Notes: a model not told the origin generated them from the letters alone. A stretch of 35,569 nt of DNA from Pseudomonadota bacterium (GCA_019352115.1 JABBNW010000016.1:1-35569), one strand, 5' to 3'; counted from the stretch's first letter, positions 1 through 8,720 are shown. Program-made: numbers and translations.

Positions 1-19
1 AACCCAAACAGTATGGGGT

Positions 20-74
20 CCAGGGGACGAGTTCCCTGGCGGGGTCCAGGGGCAGCGCCCCTGGCCTTTTTCTT
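20..74 (+). terminator. Double hairpin with T-run, likely Rho-independent terminator
   Basis: Two similar hairpins lie in series. The first pairs CCAGGG (20-25) with CCCTGG (34-39). The second pairs CCAGGGGC (46-53) with GCCCCTGG (57-64) around a three-base loop and is followed at once by CCTTTTTCTT. The T-run on the plus strand fits an intrinsic terminator for a plus-strand gene ending before the window. The two stems share GGGGTCCAGGGG, so the element looks duplicated, a form I recall as common between genes of Acetobacteraceae and relatives (memory, not checked). Confidence 0.6.
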
Positions 75-129
75 CCGTGCCGCACCCGTTCATCCCGCAG
101 TCGGCACGACCCCCGGAAGGTCCGCCGGG

Positions 130-333
130 TCAGGCGAGGCGGAGGTTGGTGGCTGCGGCTTTGCCGCGTTCCATGGTTACTTCGTAGGTGACGGCCTGGC
201 CGTCATTCAGGCCTTTGAGGCCGGCGGCCTGGACTGCGGTGATATGGACGAACACGTCCTTGCCGCCGTCCTGCGGCACGATGAAGCCGAAGCCTTTGGT
301 TGCGTTGAACCACTTCACGGTTCCGGTGGCCAT
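130..333 (-). CDS. Cold-shock domain protein (CspA family), copy 1
   Basis: This 67-residue protein is a complete single cold-shock domain, the usual length for the family. It has the RNA-binding motifs RNP1 (KGFGFI, residues 13-18) and RNP2 (VFVHI, about 27-31). Family members bind single-stranded RNA or DNA and melt RNA structure in the cytoplasm. The protein differs from the copy just upstream (461-664) at only six positions: A11T, V19M, K40R, D44E, A47K and T53A, reading this copy first. The two genes lie head to tail on the minus strand with a 127-base gap, so they look like a recent tandem duplication. The gap is long enough for a separate 5' leader. Whether this copy is cold-induced cannot be told from the sequence. 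Confidence 0.95.
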   Translation of the reverse strand: MATGTVKWFNATKGFGFIVPQDGGKDVFVHITAVQAAGLKGLNDGQAVTYEVTMERGKAAATNLRLA

Positions 334-460
334 GTATCATTCCCTCCTGCGGTCGCCTGTTGCATTTGTGCGAGGGTATGCCCCCGATGGTGCGTGAACA
401 GGCGTCGTCACCCGGCACCGGAGCGGGGCCGGGGTGGTGATGTCGTTGGTGTCCGAGCAA

Positions 461-664
461 TCAGGCGAGGCGAAGGTTGGTGGCCGCGGCCTTGCCGCGT
501 TCCATCGCTACTTCGTACGTGACCTTCTGCCCTTCGTTCAGCCCACGCAGGCCGGCGGCCTGCACTGCGGTGATGTGGACGAAAACGTCCTTGCCGCCGT
601 CCTGGGGCATGATGAATCCAAAGCCCTTCGTGGTATTGAACCACTTGACCGTGCCGGTAGCCAT
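461..664 (-). CDS. Cold-shock domain protein (CspA family), copy 2
   Basis: A 67-residue cold-shock domain protein, the upstream member of the tandem pair. RNP1 (KGFGFI) and RNP2 (VFVHI) are intact. The ATG at 664 was chosen because it gives the canonical start [10 protein letters not shown]; longer readings in this frame add low-complexity sequence not found in the family. Its role is presumably that of a nucleic-acid chaperone. The 368-base region upstream has no gene and probably carries the promoter and a long leader, as is usual for csp genes (family knowledge). The main difference from copy 1 is a lysine at 47, which slightly raises the positive charge. Confidence 0.95.
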   Translation of the reverse strand: MATGTVKWFNTTKGFGFIMPQDGGKDVFVHITAVQAAGLRGLNEGQKVTYEVAMERGKAAATNLRLA

Positions 665-1032
665 CGTTGCGTCGCTCTCTCTCGTTTCCGTTAGTGCCGC
701 ACGACGTCGCGCGGCGGTGAGACAACCGGGTCTTTGGTCGTCTTGAGAGCACCCGGGGCACGGGAGGCACAGCAAGCCAAGCCAAATGCGATTGCAGCAC
801 CCATTTGGCACGGAACCGGGCTGGCTTGTCAATGATCCGTGAACGGTCGCGCCAGATCGATCGCTTCTCCCCCTTGGTTCCGATACAAATGCGGACGCCA
901 CGGGGTTCAGGCTGCCCAGGCAACGGCGTGCGGAGCCGCCCAGCCGCTTCGCATGCGCCTTGCGGCATCGTTGCTGTCCGCGCTTGCGCCCGGCAGGCGG
1001 GGGCAGGCTGCGCCGCCCCCGCCGGCGCGCGC
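665..1032. other. Gene-free interval between csp copy 2 and phzF-like gene
   Basis: I see no credible coding sequence in these 368 bases. Long readings across the interval are proline/arginine-rich shadows. The stretch upstream of 664 on the minus strand is a likely place for the cold-shock promoter and leader. I could not identify a convincing -35/-10 pair or a cold box by eye. A mildly AT-richer patch lies at about 780-800. Confidence 0.4.
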
Positions 1033-1941
1033 CTACAACGTGATGGTTCCGGCCAGCATCGGCACGCAGGTGCCGGAGACGGTGGCGCTGACCGGACCTT
1101 CCGCGGTCTTGCGTGCAGCGGCGACGAGGAGGCTCGGCCGGCCGAACTCCACGCCCTGTTCGATCTCGAACGTGAGCGCGAGATCGGTACCCGGCGCCTC
1201 CGCGGTCAGCAATGCGGCGAGGGCGGCGCCGGCGCTGCCGGTCGCGGGATCCTCCATGATCCCGCCGAGCGGGGCGAACATCCGGGTGCGCAGGCTGAGC
1301 GCGCTGCCGTCCACCCGGACATAAAGATACAGCGGAAAACGTGGTGCTTCCTCGGCGAACGCGGGCTGCGCGGCACGGAACGCTGCCGGATCGGGTGCGG
1401 CGCGGCCGAGCGCGTCGAGGTCGCGCAGCTCGGCGATCACGAACGGCATCCCGACCGAGGCGATCAGCGGCGTATGCGTGTCGGTCGCGATGTCCGCCGG
1501 ATCGAGCCCGGCGCAGGCGGCGACCGTCTCGGTCGGCACCGCGCTGCCGCGGGTGAGCGAGCGCGGCGCTGCGATGCGCGCCCCGTCCACCGCCCCGTCC
1601 GCCCCACGCGTGACGTGCACGCGCACGAGGCCGGCCATCTCCTCGAAGGTGAAATGCTCGGGCGGGGTGTCCATCCGCCGGGCGAGCACGAAGCCGGTGC
1701 CGACGTTCGGATGGCCGGCGAAGGGCAGTTCCCCCCGCGGACCGAAGATGCGCACCCGTGCGCTGTGGCGCGGATCATCGGGCGGCAGGACGAAGGTCGT
1801 TTCAGACAGGTTGAACTCGGCGGCGAGCGCCTGCATCTCGGTATCGCTCAGCCCGGCGGCGGCAGGGAAGACCGCGAGCGGGTTGCCGCCGAAGCGCGTG
1901 TCGGTGAACACGTCGACGGTCACGAATTCGTAGGTGGGCAT
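1033..1941 (-). CDS. PhzF family isomerase/epimerase
   Basis: A 302-residue protein of the PhzF (diaminopimelate-epimerase fold) family. The start at 1941 gives [20 protein letters not shown], the standard N-terminus; the frame stays open for 53 codons upstream, but that part is arginine/proline-rich and unlike the family. Motifs are GGNPLAVF (about 18-25), a glutamate in NLSETTF (E47, matching the catalytic Glu of PhzF), FAGHPNVGT in the first half and EDPATGSA in the second. PhzF itself isomerises trans-2,3-dihydro-3-hydroxyanthranilate in phenazine synthesis. No other phenazine genes are here, so this is more likely one of the many family members of unknown substrate. It is divergent from the dehydrogenase gene at 2175. 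Confidence 0.92.
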   Translation of the reverse strand: MPTYEFVTVDVFTDTRFGGNPLAVFPAAAGLSDTEMQALAAEFNLSETTFVLPPDDPRHSARVRIFGPRGELPFAGHPNVGTGFVLARRMDTPPEHFTFEEMAGLVRVHVTRGADGAVDGARIAAPRSLTRGSAVPTETVAACAGLDPADIATDTHTPLIASVGMPFVIAELRDLDALGRAAPDPAAFRAAQPAFAEEAPRFPLYLYVRVDGSALSLRTRMFAPLGGIMEDPATGSAGAALAALLTAEAPGTDLALTFEIEQGVEFGRPSLLVAAARKTAEGPVSATVSGTCVPMLAGTITL

Positions 1942-2174
1942 GGGGCGCACGGTCCTGGCTGCGAGGTTCCGACGGCGCCGGCGGTGGCGCGGCCGATCGG
2001 GTGGGGCACGGTGCGCCGGTCCGTGCTCCGGCTCAACCGGCGCTCCGGCGGCGCCCGGGCGCGCGGTCAGGTGCGCGGCCGGGTGGGCGACTGGGCGCAC
2101 ACCTGACAGCGCCAGGCCGGCGCCCTATCTTCCGCCTGCCGGCACCCCGCGCCGGCCCAGGAGGAGATCCCGCC

Positions 2175-3653
2175 ATGCTCAACCCCGTCTCGCCCCTGCC
2201 GCTCGCGGACCCCACGCTGTTCCGCCAGGCCAACTGCATCGACGGCAAATGGGTGCAGGCAGACAGCGGGCGCACGCTCACGGTGAAAAACCCCGCCACC
2301 GGGGAGGCGATCGGCGAAGTGCCCGCGCTGGGTGCGGCCGAAACCCGCCGCGCGATCGAGGCCGCGGCGCGCGCCTGGCCCGCCTGGCGCGCGCTGCTGG
2401 CGAAGGAGCGCGGCGCCATCCTCCGCAAGCTGTCGGACCTGATGCTTGCCAACACCGACGATCTCGCGATCATCATGACCGCTGAACAGGGCAAGCCGCT
2501 TGCCGAGAGCAAGGGCGAGATCGCCTATGCGGCGAGTTTCATCGACTGGTTCGCCGACGAAGGCAAGCGGGTCTACGGCGACACCATCCCGCAGAACGCG
2601 CGCGGCCGGCGCATCATCGTGCAGAAGGAGCCGATCGGCGTATTCGCCGCCATCACGCCGTGGAACTTCCCCGCCGCGATGATCACCCGCAAGGCCGGCC
2701 CCGGTTGGGCCGCCGGCTGCACCGGGGTGATCCGCCCGGCGAGCCAGACCCCGTTCTCGGCCCTGGCGCTCGCGGTGCTGGCCGAGCGGGCGGGGATGCC
2801 GCCCGGCGTGTGCAATATCATCACCGGCCCATCGGGCGAGACGGGGGCGGAGCTGACTGCGAACCCGCTGGTGCGCAAGCTGTCGTTCACCGGGTCCACC
2901 GAAGTGGGGGCGAAGCTCCTCGCGCAATGCGCGCCGACGATCAAGAAGACCAGCATGGAACTGGGCGGCAACGCGCCGTTCATCGTGTTCGACGACGCCG
3001 ATCTGGACGCCGCGGTGGTGGGCGCGATGGCGAGCAAATACCGCAACACCGGCCAGACCTGCGTCTGCGCCAACCGGCTGCTGGTGCAGGAAGGCGTGTA
3101 CGACGCCTTCGCGGCCAAGCTGAAGGCGGCGGTGGAGGCGATGAAAGTGGGCAACGGCATGGAACCCGGCGTATCGCAGGGGCCGCTCATCAACGCCGCC
3201 GCGGTGGCGAAGGTGGAGGAGCATATCGCCGACGCGGTGCAGCGCGGCGCGCGGGTCCTGACCGGCGGCCATCGTCATCGGCTGGGCGGCAATTTCTTCG
3301 AGCCTACCTTGCTTGCCGAGGTGCCGCACGATGCGCTGATCTTCCGCGAAGAGACGTTCGGCCCGGTCGCGCCGCTGTTCCGCTTCAAGACCGAGGAAGA
3401 AGCGATCCGCCTCGCCAACGACACCGAGTTCGGTCTGGCGGCGTATTTCTACGCGCGCGACGTGGGGCGCATCTTCCGGGTGGCCGAGGCGCTGGAATAC
3501 GGGCTGATCGGCATCAACGAGGGGGTCATTTCGACCGCGGAGGCGCCGTTCGGGGGAATGAAATCCTCCGGCCTGGGGCGCGAGGGGTCGAAATACGGGA
3601 TCGAGGAATACCTGGAGATCAAATACCTCGCGATCGGCGGCATCGGCACCTGA
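2175..3653 (+). CDS. gabD: NAD(P)-dependent succinate-semialdehyde dehydrogenase
   Basis: A 492-residue aldehyde dehydrogenase most like GabD, which oxidises succinate semialdehyde to succinate in GABA and related catabolism. The ATG at 2175 follows a GGAGGAGAT ribosome site, and the protein starts in the usual place for the family. Seen: TPWNFP (161-166), the cofactor turn FTGSTEVG (238-245), the general base in MELGG (E262) and the nucleophile in GQTC (C296). The cofactor-binding segment is odd: the family normally reads VxKPAxxTP, but here it is VIRPASQTP, with Arg at 187 in place of the conserved Lys, next to an unusual GPGWAAGCTG. The M20 hydrolase at 3717 and the binding protein at 4942 follow in the same direction. 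Substrate assignment is by similarity only. Confidence 0.9.
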   Translation: MLNPVSPLPLADPTLFRQANCIDGKWVQADSGRTLTVKNPATGEAIGEVPALGAAETRRAIEAAARAWPAWRALLAKERGAILRKLSDLMLANTDDLAIIMTAEQGKPLAESKGEIAYAASFIDWFADEGKRVYGDTIPQNARGRRIIVQKEPIGVFAAITPWNFPAAMITRKAGPGWAAGCTGVIRPASQTPFSALALAVLAERAGMPPGVCNIITGPSGETGAELTANPLVRKLSFTGSTEVGAKLLAQCAPTIKKTSMELGGNAPFIVFDDADLDAAVVGAMASKYRNTGQTCVCANRLLVQEGVYDAFAAKLKAAVEAMKVGNGMEPGVSQGPLINAAAVAKVEEHIADAVQRGARVLTGGHRHRLGGNFFEPTLLAEVPHDALIFREETFGPVAPLFRFKTEEEAIRLANDTEFGLAAYFYARDVGRIFRVAEALEYGLIGINEGVISTAEAPFGGMKSSGLGREGSKYGIEEYLEIKYLAIGGIGT

Positions 3654-3716
3654 GCGGCGCCCCCTTGCGGGAGGCAGCGAGGGTGCCGCAGTCTCCCCGC
3701 AAAGGATAGGCTCTGC

Positions 3717-4820
3717 ATGGATCATCTCGCCGATCTCGCCCACGACCTGGTTGCGTGCGACAGCCGCAGCTTCGTCTCCAACCTGCCGGTGGCGGCGCGC
3801 CTGGCCGCCGCGCTGACGGACTTCGAGGTGGAGGCACTGGACTACGCCGACCCCGCCGGCGTCGCGAAGCGAGTGCTGATCGCGCATCGCGGCGGCCCGG
3901 GCGGGCTGGCGCTGTCCGGCCACATGGACACGGTGCCGGACACCGGCTGGCAGGATGATCCGTTCTCCGGCCGGATCGACGCGGCCGGGGTGCTGCACGG
4001 GCTCGGCAGCGCGGACATGAAGGGGCCGATCGCGGTGGCGGTGGTGGCGGCGCGCGGCCTGCCGGCAACGGTGCCGATCACGTTGCTGCTCACCACCGAT
4101 GAGGAGACGACGAAGCAGGGCGCGCGCGCGATCGTCGCCCGCTCCGTGCTGGCCCGGCGCGCGGCACTGCGGGCGATCGCGGTGGTCGAGCCGACCCGGC
4201 TGATCCCCGTCCGCGGCCATCGCAGCAGCGTGAACTTCACGATCACCGCCGAGGGCGTGCAGGCACACAGCAGCACCGGCCTGGGACGCAACGCGAACTG
4301 GGCGCTGATCCCGTTCCTGGCCGAGATGCCCGCGGTGTTCGAACGCTTGCGCACCGATTCGACCTTGGCCGATGCCGCCTACGATCCGCCGTTCAGCGAC
4401 TTCAACCTCACGATCGACAACCACGGCGCGGCGGTAAACGTGACCGTGCCGCGCGCCACCGCGCGGATCAAGTTCCGCTACTCGGCGCGGATCGATCCCG
4501 CGCCGGTGTGCGCCGCCGTGCATGCTGCCGCCGCCCGCGCCGGGGTCGCTGTGGTCGAGGCGCGGGAGGGCACGCCGCCCGAACTCGCCGCCGACCATCC
4601 GCTGATCCGCCTCGCCGCCGATCTCGCCGGGGCCGCCCCGCGCACCGCCGCGTTCGGGACCGACGCGTCCGAACTGTCCGCGCTGGCGCCCTGCGTGGTG
4701 CTGGGCCCGGGCGACATTGCGGTGGCGCATCGGCCGGGCGAGCATGTGTCGCTGGCCGAGCTTGCCGCCGCGGTGCCGCTGTTCACCCGCCTGGCCGAGG
4801 CCGTGGCTGCCGGCTGGTAG
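3717..4820 (+). CDS. M20 family metallohydrolase (ArgE/DapE-like)
   Basis: A 367-residue M20 peptidase/deacylase, close in length to acetylornithine deacetylase (ArgE). Zinc-site residues visible are H69 and D71 in SGHMDTVP, D100 in GSADMKG, the DEE at 128-130 (catalytic Glu plus ligand), E159 in VVEPT, and a late His in AHRPGEH. A dimerisation domain with the usual GHRSS and AHSS motifs sits in the middle. These enzymes hydrolyse N-acyl amino acids or short peptides in the cytoplasm. It lies 63 bases after gabD and 121 before a solute-binding protein, so it may process an imported acylated amino acid. ArgE itself cannot be excluded, but no arginine genes adjoin it. Confidence 0.88.
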   Translation: MDHLADLAHDLVACDSRSFVSNLPVAARLAAALTDFEVEALDYADPAGVAKRVLIAHRGGPGGLALSGHMDTVPDTGWQDDPFSGRIDAAGVLHGLGSADMKGPIAVAVVAARGLPATVPITLLLTTDEETTKQGARAIVARSVLARRAALRAIAVVEPTRLIPVRGHRSSVNFTITAEGVQAHSSTGLGRNANWALIPFLAEMPAVFERLRTDSTLADAAYDPPFSDFNLTIDNHGAAVNVTVPRATARIKFRYSARIDPAPVCAAVHAAAARAGVAVVEAREGTPPELAADHPLIRLAADLAGAAPRTAAFGTDASELSALAPCVVLGPGDIAVAHRPGEHVSLAELAAAVPLFTRLAEAVAAGW

Positions 4821-4941
4821 CGGTTGCGCCCGGCCGTCGGGCCGGCCCATCATCGCTGGCCGGCCCGCCGATGTGCGGGCCGGCGACAGGCAGGCAAACA
4901 CACAAATGGGCAACAACCCAGCAAACGGGAGCGAACGGACC

Positions 4942-6153
4942 ATGATCGGCAGGCGATCGATTCTGGCGGGCGGCGCGGCCGCAACCGCCGTCGCAACCCT
5001 GGCGCCGCGCGCGCGGGCAGCGGCGACGCCGGGGGTCACGAAGACCAGCCTCAAGATCGGCAACACCATGCCCTACAGCGGCCCGGCCTCGTCCTACGGG
5101 GCGATCGGCCATGCGGAGACCGCGTTCATCACCATGCTCAACGAACAGGGCGGCATCGCCGGCCACAGGATTGATTTCATCACCTACGACGACGGCTACC
5201 TGCCGCCGCGCACGGTGGAGGACGTGCGCCGCCTGCTGGAACAGGACAAGGTCGATTTCCTGTTCAACACCCTGGGCACGCCGACCAACTCGGCGATCGA
5301 GCGCTACGTGAACCACGCGCAGGTGCCGATGCTGTTCGTCGCTACCGGCGCCAGCAAGTGGGGCCACTACAAGCAGTACCCCTGGACCATCGGGCTGCAG
5401 CCGAGCTACCGCACCGAAGCGCAGATCTATGCCAAATACATCCTGCAGAACAAACCCGCTGGCAGAATCGGGATCCTGTACCAGAACGACGATTTCGGCA
5501 AGGACTACGTGAGCGGCCTGCGCGATGTGCTGGGCAAGACCTGGGCCAAGCACGTCGTGAAGTCCGTGTCCTATGAAGCCACCGATCCCACGATCGATTC
5601 GCAGATCACCGAGTTGCAGGCCTCCGGTGCCGACGTGTTCGTCTGCGCCGCGGCCCCGAAGCAGGCGGCGCAGTCGATCCGCAAGGTGCACGACCTCGGC
5701 TGGAAGCCGATGTTCTTCCTGACCAACGTGTCGATCTCGGCGGGGTCGGTGATGAAGCCGGCGGGAGCGGAGAACGGGGTCGGCATCATCACCAGCGGCT
5801 GGATGAAGGACCCGACGGAGGCCGCGTTCAAGAACGATCCCGGCATGAACGCATGGCGCGCGTTCATGGACAAGTACATGCCGCACGCCGACCAGACCGA
5901 CAACAATTTCGTCTACGGCTACACCGCCTGCATGGTGCTGCGCCATGTGCTGGAGAGCTGCAAGGGCAATTTCGCCCGCGCGCACGTGATGAAGCAGGCA
6001 ACCGCGATCAAGCGGCTGGAGGTCGGCACCCTGTTGCCGGGCATCACGGTCGCCACCAGCCCGACCAACTACTATCCCATCCGGCAGATGCAGTTGCAGT
6101 GCTGGGACGGGCAGAACTGGGTGCGGTTCGGGGGTATTATCGAGGGGGCGTGA
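4942..6153 (+). CDS. ABC transporter substrate-binding protein, branched-chain amino acid type
   Basis: A 403-residue periplasmic binding protein of the LivJ/LivK type (peripla_BP_6). The N-terminus MIGRRSILAGG followed by an alanine-rich stretch to ARAAA looks like a twin-arginine signal; cleavage is likely near residue 28. The mature part starts with LKIGNTMPYSGPASSYG, typical of this family, and later has ILYQNDDFGKDY and ETAFITMLNEQGGIAG. The family binds amino acids, amides or aromatic acids for an ABC importer. No permease or ATPase genes are next to it, so it is an orphan binding protein or serves a transporter elsewhere. The frame is open well upstream, but the ATG at 4942 precedes the signal peptide. 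It is followed by a large palindrome. Confidence 0.92.
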   Translation: MIGRRSILAGGAAATAVATLAPRARAAATPGVTKTSLKIGNTMPYSGPASSYGAIGHAETAFITMLNEQGGIAGHRIDFITYDDGYLPPRTVEDVRRLLEQDKVDFLFNTLGTPTNSAIERYVNHAQVPMLFVATGASKWGHYKQYPWTIGLQPSYRTEAQIYAKYILQNKPAGRIGILYQNDDFGKDYVSGLRDVLGKTWAKHVVKSVSYEATDPTIDSQITELQASGADVFVCAAAPKQAAQSIRKVHDLGWKPMFFLTNVSISAGSVMKPAGAENGVGIITSGWMKDPTEAAFKNDPGMNAWRAFMDKYMPHADQTDNNFVYGYTACMVLRHVLESCKGNFARAHVMKQATAIKRLEVGTLLPGITVATSPTNYYPIRQMQLQCWDGQNWVRFGGIIEGA

Positions 6154-6162
6154 AGGCAAACG

Positions 6163-6284
6163 CTCTCCACCCGCGCTTGCGGGGGGAGAGGGTGGGGTGA
6201 GGGCGGCCAGCGCCCCCCATCCCCATCTCGTGCGGCTCGCCCCCCTCACCCCGACCCTCTCCCCCCGCAAGCGCGGGTGGAGAG
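6163..6284. repeat. Large intergenic palindrome, family copy 1
   Basis: The left arm (6163-6203) and right arm (6243-6284) are reverse complements over about 41 bases with a single inserted G. They are separated by a 39-base spacer. The arms begin CTCTCCACCCGCGCTTGCGG. The right arm shares the core CACCCCGACCCTC and CCCCCGCAAG with the palindrome at 16441-16561, so this is a dispersed family. It begins 10 bases after the binding-protein stop codon. It could act as a bidirectional transcription block or mRNA-stabilising hairpin, or be a palindromic mobile repeat. Confidence 0.85.
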
Positions 6285-6346
6285 GGGGAAGGGCGACGCC
6301 GACGTTTTCATCCTCAGGTGGTGTATCGGGGGCCGATGCGGGGCGT

Positions 6347-6368
6347 CTCTCCCGCTCTCGCGGGAGAG
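6347..6368. repeat. Short perfect hairpin beside the large palindrome
   Basis: CTCTCCCGC (6347-6355) pairs perfectly with GCGGGAGAG (6360-6368) around a four-base loop. It lies 17 bases beyond the ubiK stop, on the ubiK 3' side, so it may be the ubiK terminator. There is no T-run on either strand. Its CTCTCCC/GGGAGAG sequence resembles the tips of the larger palindrome. Confidence 0.55.
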
Positions 6369-6384
6369 GGTACCGCGGCCCCCC

Positions 6385-6696
6385 TCAGCCGGCTTCCGGC
6401 TCGGTCCCCTCCGGCGGCGTCGCCTCCAGCGCCGCCACCCGGTGCTCCAACCCTGCCAGCCGCGCCTCCATCGTGGCGAGCTTCGCCACCGCCGCCTCCT
6501 GGCCCGCGCGCGCGTTCGCCGCCATCTCCTGGATCGCCTCCAGCTCGTCGCGGCGCACGAGGTCGAGCCTGCGCAGCGCCTCGTCGATGCGGGCGCGCAC
6601 CATCGCCTCTGCCTCCTCGCGCATCCCGGCGAGCGCGGAGATCGCCCCGCCGGCGACGCCAGCCAGGTCGTCGAAGAATTTCGGCCGCTCGGTCAT
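6385..6696 (-). CDS. ubiK: UbiK/BMFP family coiled-coil accessory protein
   Basis: A 103-residue protein starting MTERPKFFDDLAGVAGGAIS, with a short amphipathic N-terminal segment and then a long charged helix (about 35-90) with heptad-like leucines: the YqiC/UbiK (BMFP) architecture. In E. coli UbiK binds UbiJ and helps aerobic ubiquinone synthesis. In alphaproteobacteria the family is common but its role is less settled. Typical length is 80-120, so the gene is complete. The acidic tail ATPPEGTEPEAG is unremarkable. It is divergent from hldD with a 78-base gap that must hold both promoters. Confidence 0.85.
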   Translation of the reverse strand: MTERPKFFDDLAGVAGGAISALAGMREEAEAMVRARIDEALRRLDLVRRDELEAIQEMAANARAGQEAAVAKLATMEARLAGLEHRVAALEATPPEGTEPEAG

Positions 6697-6774
6697 CGTT
6701 CTAACCCCTTGTTCATCCCGCCCCGGCCGGGACCCCCTGCCGTGCGGCGACGGATGCCTCTATAAGCCGCGCCC

Positions 6775-7755
6775 ATGATTATGGTCACCGGCGGGGCCGG
6801 TTTCATCGGCTCGATGCTGCAAGCCGCCCTGGTTCGCCGCGGGGTGGAGACGGTGGTGGTCGACTGGCTGGGCGATGCCGGCAAGTGGCGCAACCTCGCC
6901 GCCCATCCGCCGGCGCGGCTGATCCCGCCGGAGGCGCTAGACGATTTCCTCGCCAGCCACCCGCCGCTGGAGGCGCTGGTCCATCTCGGCGCGGTGAGCG
7001 AGACCACCGCGACCGACGGCGACCTGACCTGGGCGACGAACGTGGAGCTACCGGGCCGGCTCTGGACCTGGTGCGCGGCGCGCGGGGTGCCGTTCCTGTA
7101 TGCCTCCTCGGCGGCGACCTACGGCGACGGGGCGGGCGGGTTCGAGGACGATCCGAGCCCGGCTGCACTCGCCGGGCTGCGCCCGCTCAATCTGTACGGC
7201 TGGACCAAGCATGCGTTCGACCTGCGGGTGGCGGCGCTGATCGCGCAGGGCGCGCCGCGGCCGCCGCAATGGGCGGGGCTCAAGTTCTTCAACGTCTACG
7301 GGCCGAACGAATACCACAAGGGCCGGATGATCTCGGTCGTGAAGGTGAAATACGACGAGGTCGCCGCCGGCCAGCCACCGCGCCTGTTCCGTTCCGATCG
7401 CGCGGGTCTCGCGGACGGAGCGCAGGCGCGCGATTTCATCTGGGTGGGCGACGTGGTGGACGTGATCTTGTGGCTGCTCGATACGCCGGCGGTGAGCGGC
7501 CTGTTCAACGTCGGTACGGGCCGCGCGCGTACCTATCTGGACCTCGCGCATGCCGTCTGCGACGCCGCCGGGGTGGCGCGAGAGGTGGAGTTCATCGACA
7601 TGCCGGAAAAATTGCGCGGTCAGTACCAGTCCTTCACCGAGGCGAGCACCGCGCGGCTGCGCGCCGCTGGATTCCCCGGCCAGTTCACCCCGCTGGAGGA
7701 CGGCATCCGCCGCTACGTGCGGGAGTACCTGGCGCAGCCGGATTGTTACGCATGA
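6775..7755 (+). CDS. hldD: ADP-L-glycero-D-manno-heptose 6-epimerase
   Basis: A 326-residue extended short-chain dehydrogenase/reductase. The Rossmann motif GGAGFIG spans 6-12. The catalytic residues are the SSAATYG serine (about 111-112) and the YxxxK pair at Y141/K145 in NLYGWTKHAFD. FFNVYGPNEYHKGRM is characteristic of HldD, which epimerises the C6 of ADP-heptose to make the inner-core LPS precursor in the cytoplasm. The best match is HldD (formerly RfaD) rather than another NDP-sugar epimerase. It shares its ATGA stop/start with lgt, so the two are translationally coupled. Confidence 0.9.
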   Translation: MIMVTGGAGFIGSMLQAALVRRGVETVVVDWLGDAGKWRNLAAHPPARLIPPEALDDFLASHPPLEALVHLGAVSETTATDGDLTWATNVELPGRLWTWCAARGVPFLYASSAATYGDGAGGFEDDPSPAALAGLRPLNLYGWTKHAFDLRVAALIAQGAPRPPQWAGLKFFNVYGPNEYHKGRMISVVKVKYDEVAAGQPPRLFRSDRAGLADGAQARDFIWVGDVVDVILWLLDTPAVSGLFNVGTGRARTYLDLAHAVCDAAGVAREVEFIDMPEKLRGQYQSFTEASTARLRAAGFPGQFTPLEDGIRRYVREYLAQPDCYA

Positions 7756-8678
7756 CTGGCGTGGCGGGGATTGCCGCGCGGATGCTGGCGGGGGTGATGG
7801 TCTATCCGGGGTTCGACCCGGTGGCGATCCATCTCGGCCCGATCAACATCCGCTGGTACGCGCTGGCGTATATCACCGCGCTGCTGCTGGGCTGGCGGCT
7901 GGCGCGCCACCTCGTGCGGCGGACGCCGGTGGTGGCGACGGCGGAGCAGGTGGACGATTTCCTGACCTGGGCGACGCTCGGCGTCGTGCTCGGCGGACGG
8001 CTCGGCTATGTGCTGTTCTACCAGCCGGTGCTGTATTTCAACCATCCGGCGCTGATCCCGGCAGTCTGGGACGGCGGCATGAGCTTCCATGGCGGGGCGA
8101 TCGGGGTCGGGATCGCGATCTGGTGGTTCTGTCGCAAGAACGGCATCCGGGTGCTCGCCTTCGCCGATCGGATCGCGGTGCCGGTGCCGATCGGGCTGGG
8201 GCTCGGGCGGGTGGCGAATTTCATCAACGGCGAGCTGTGGGGCCGGCCGGTGCCGGGTTGCACCGACGCGCATTGCTGGCTGCCGGTGGCGATAATCTAT
8301 CCGGAGGCGGGGGCGGTGCCGCGCTATCCCTCCGAACTGATCGAGGCGTCGCTGGAGGGCATCATTCTCCTCGCGGTGATGCTCCTGCTGGCGCGGCGGG
8401 ACTACTGGCGGTCGCGGCCGGGCTGGCTCACCGGCGTGTTCGTGTTCGGCTACGGGGTCTGCCGCATCATCTCCGAGTGCTTCCGCCAGCCGGACCCGTT
8501 CCTGGGGTATCTGGCCGGGGGGCTGACGATGGGGCAGATCCTGTCGATCCCGATGCTGGTAATCGGGGCCGGGCTGATCTGGTACGCGCTGCGCCATCCG
8601 TGGCTGGCCGCGGCGGCGCCGGCGGAGCGGGTCGGGGTGGCGGCCGATGCCAGCGGCGTGCGCCCGGGCGCGCCCTGA
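7752..8678 (+). CDS. lgt: Prolipoprotein diacylglyceryl transferase
   Basis: A 308-residue multi-pass inner-membrane protein, Lgt, which transfers diacylglycerol from phosphatidylglycerol to the lipobox cysteine of prolipoproteins. The diagnostic Lgt signature GRVANFINGELWG is at 152-164, and SFHGGAIG, with the essential histidine region, is at 111-118. YPGFDPVAIHLGPINIRWYA near the start is typical. The ATG at 7752 overlaps the hldD stop. In-frame ATGs at 7782 and 7797 would give the shorter N-terminus usual for Lgt and are real alternatives. It is followed by midA and pgeF, an order I recall from other alphaproteobacteria. Confidence 0.95.
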   Translation: MTGVAGIAARMLAGVMVYPGFDPVAIHLGPINIRWYALAYITALLLGWRLARHLVRRTPVVATAEQVDDFLTWATLGVVLGGRLGYVLFYQPVLYFNHPALIPAVWDGGMSFHGGAIGVGIAIWWFCRKNGIRVLAFADRIAVPVPIGLGLGRVANFINGELWGRPVPGCTDAHCWLPVAIIYPEAGAVPRYPSELIEASLEGIILLAVMLLLARRDYWRSRPGWLTGVFVFGYGVCRIISECFRQPDPFLGYLAGGLTMGQILSIPMLVIGAGLIWYALRHPWLAAAAPAERVGVAADASGVRPGAP

Positions 8679-8720
8679 GGGCCGCCGGACGGCGCGGGCC
8701 GACGTGAGGCGGGGGATGGG

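Noticed and set aside
1033-1941. Phenazine biosynthesis cluster
   Set aside because: Only a PhzF-like gene is present, and that family is widespread outside phenazine synthesis.
1942-2100. N-terminal extension of the PhzF-like protein
   Set aside because: The 53 extra codons are Arg/Pro-rich and unlike the family; the ATG at 1941 gives the standard start.
2067-5069. 1000-codon open frame on the minus strand
   Set aside because: It is antisense to gabD, the M20 hydrolase and the binding-protein start, is Arg/Gly/His-rich and matches no family. Long antisense frames are expected in DNA with very high GC at third positions.
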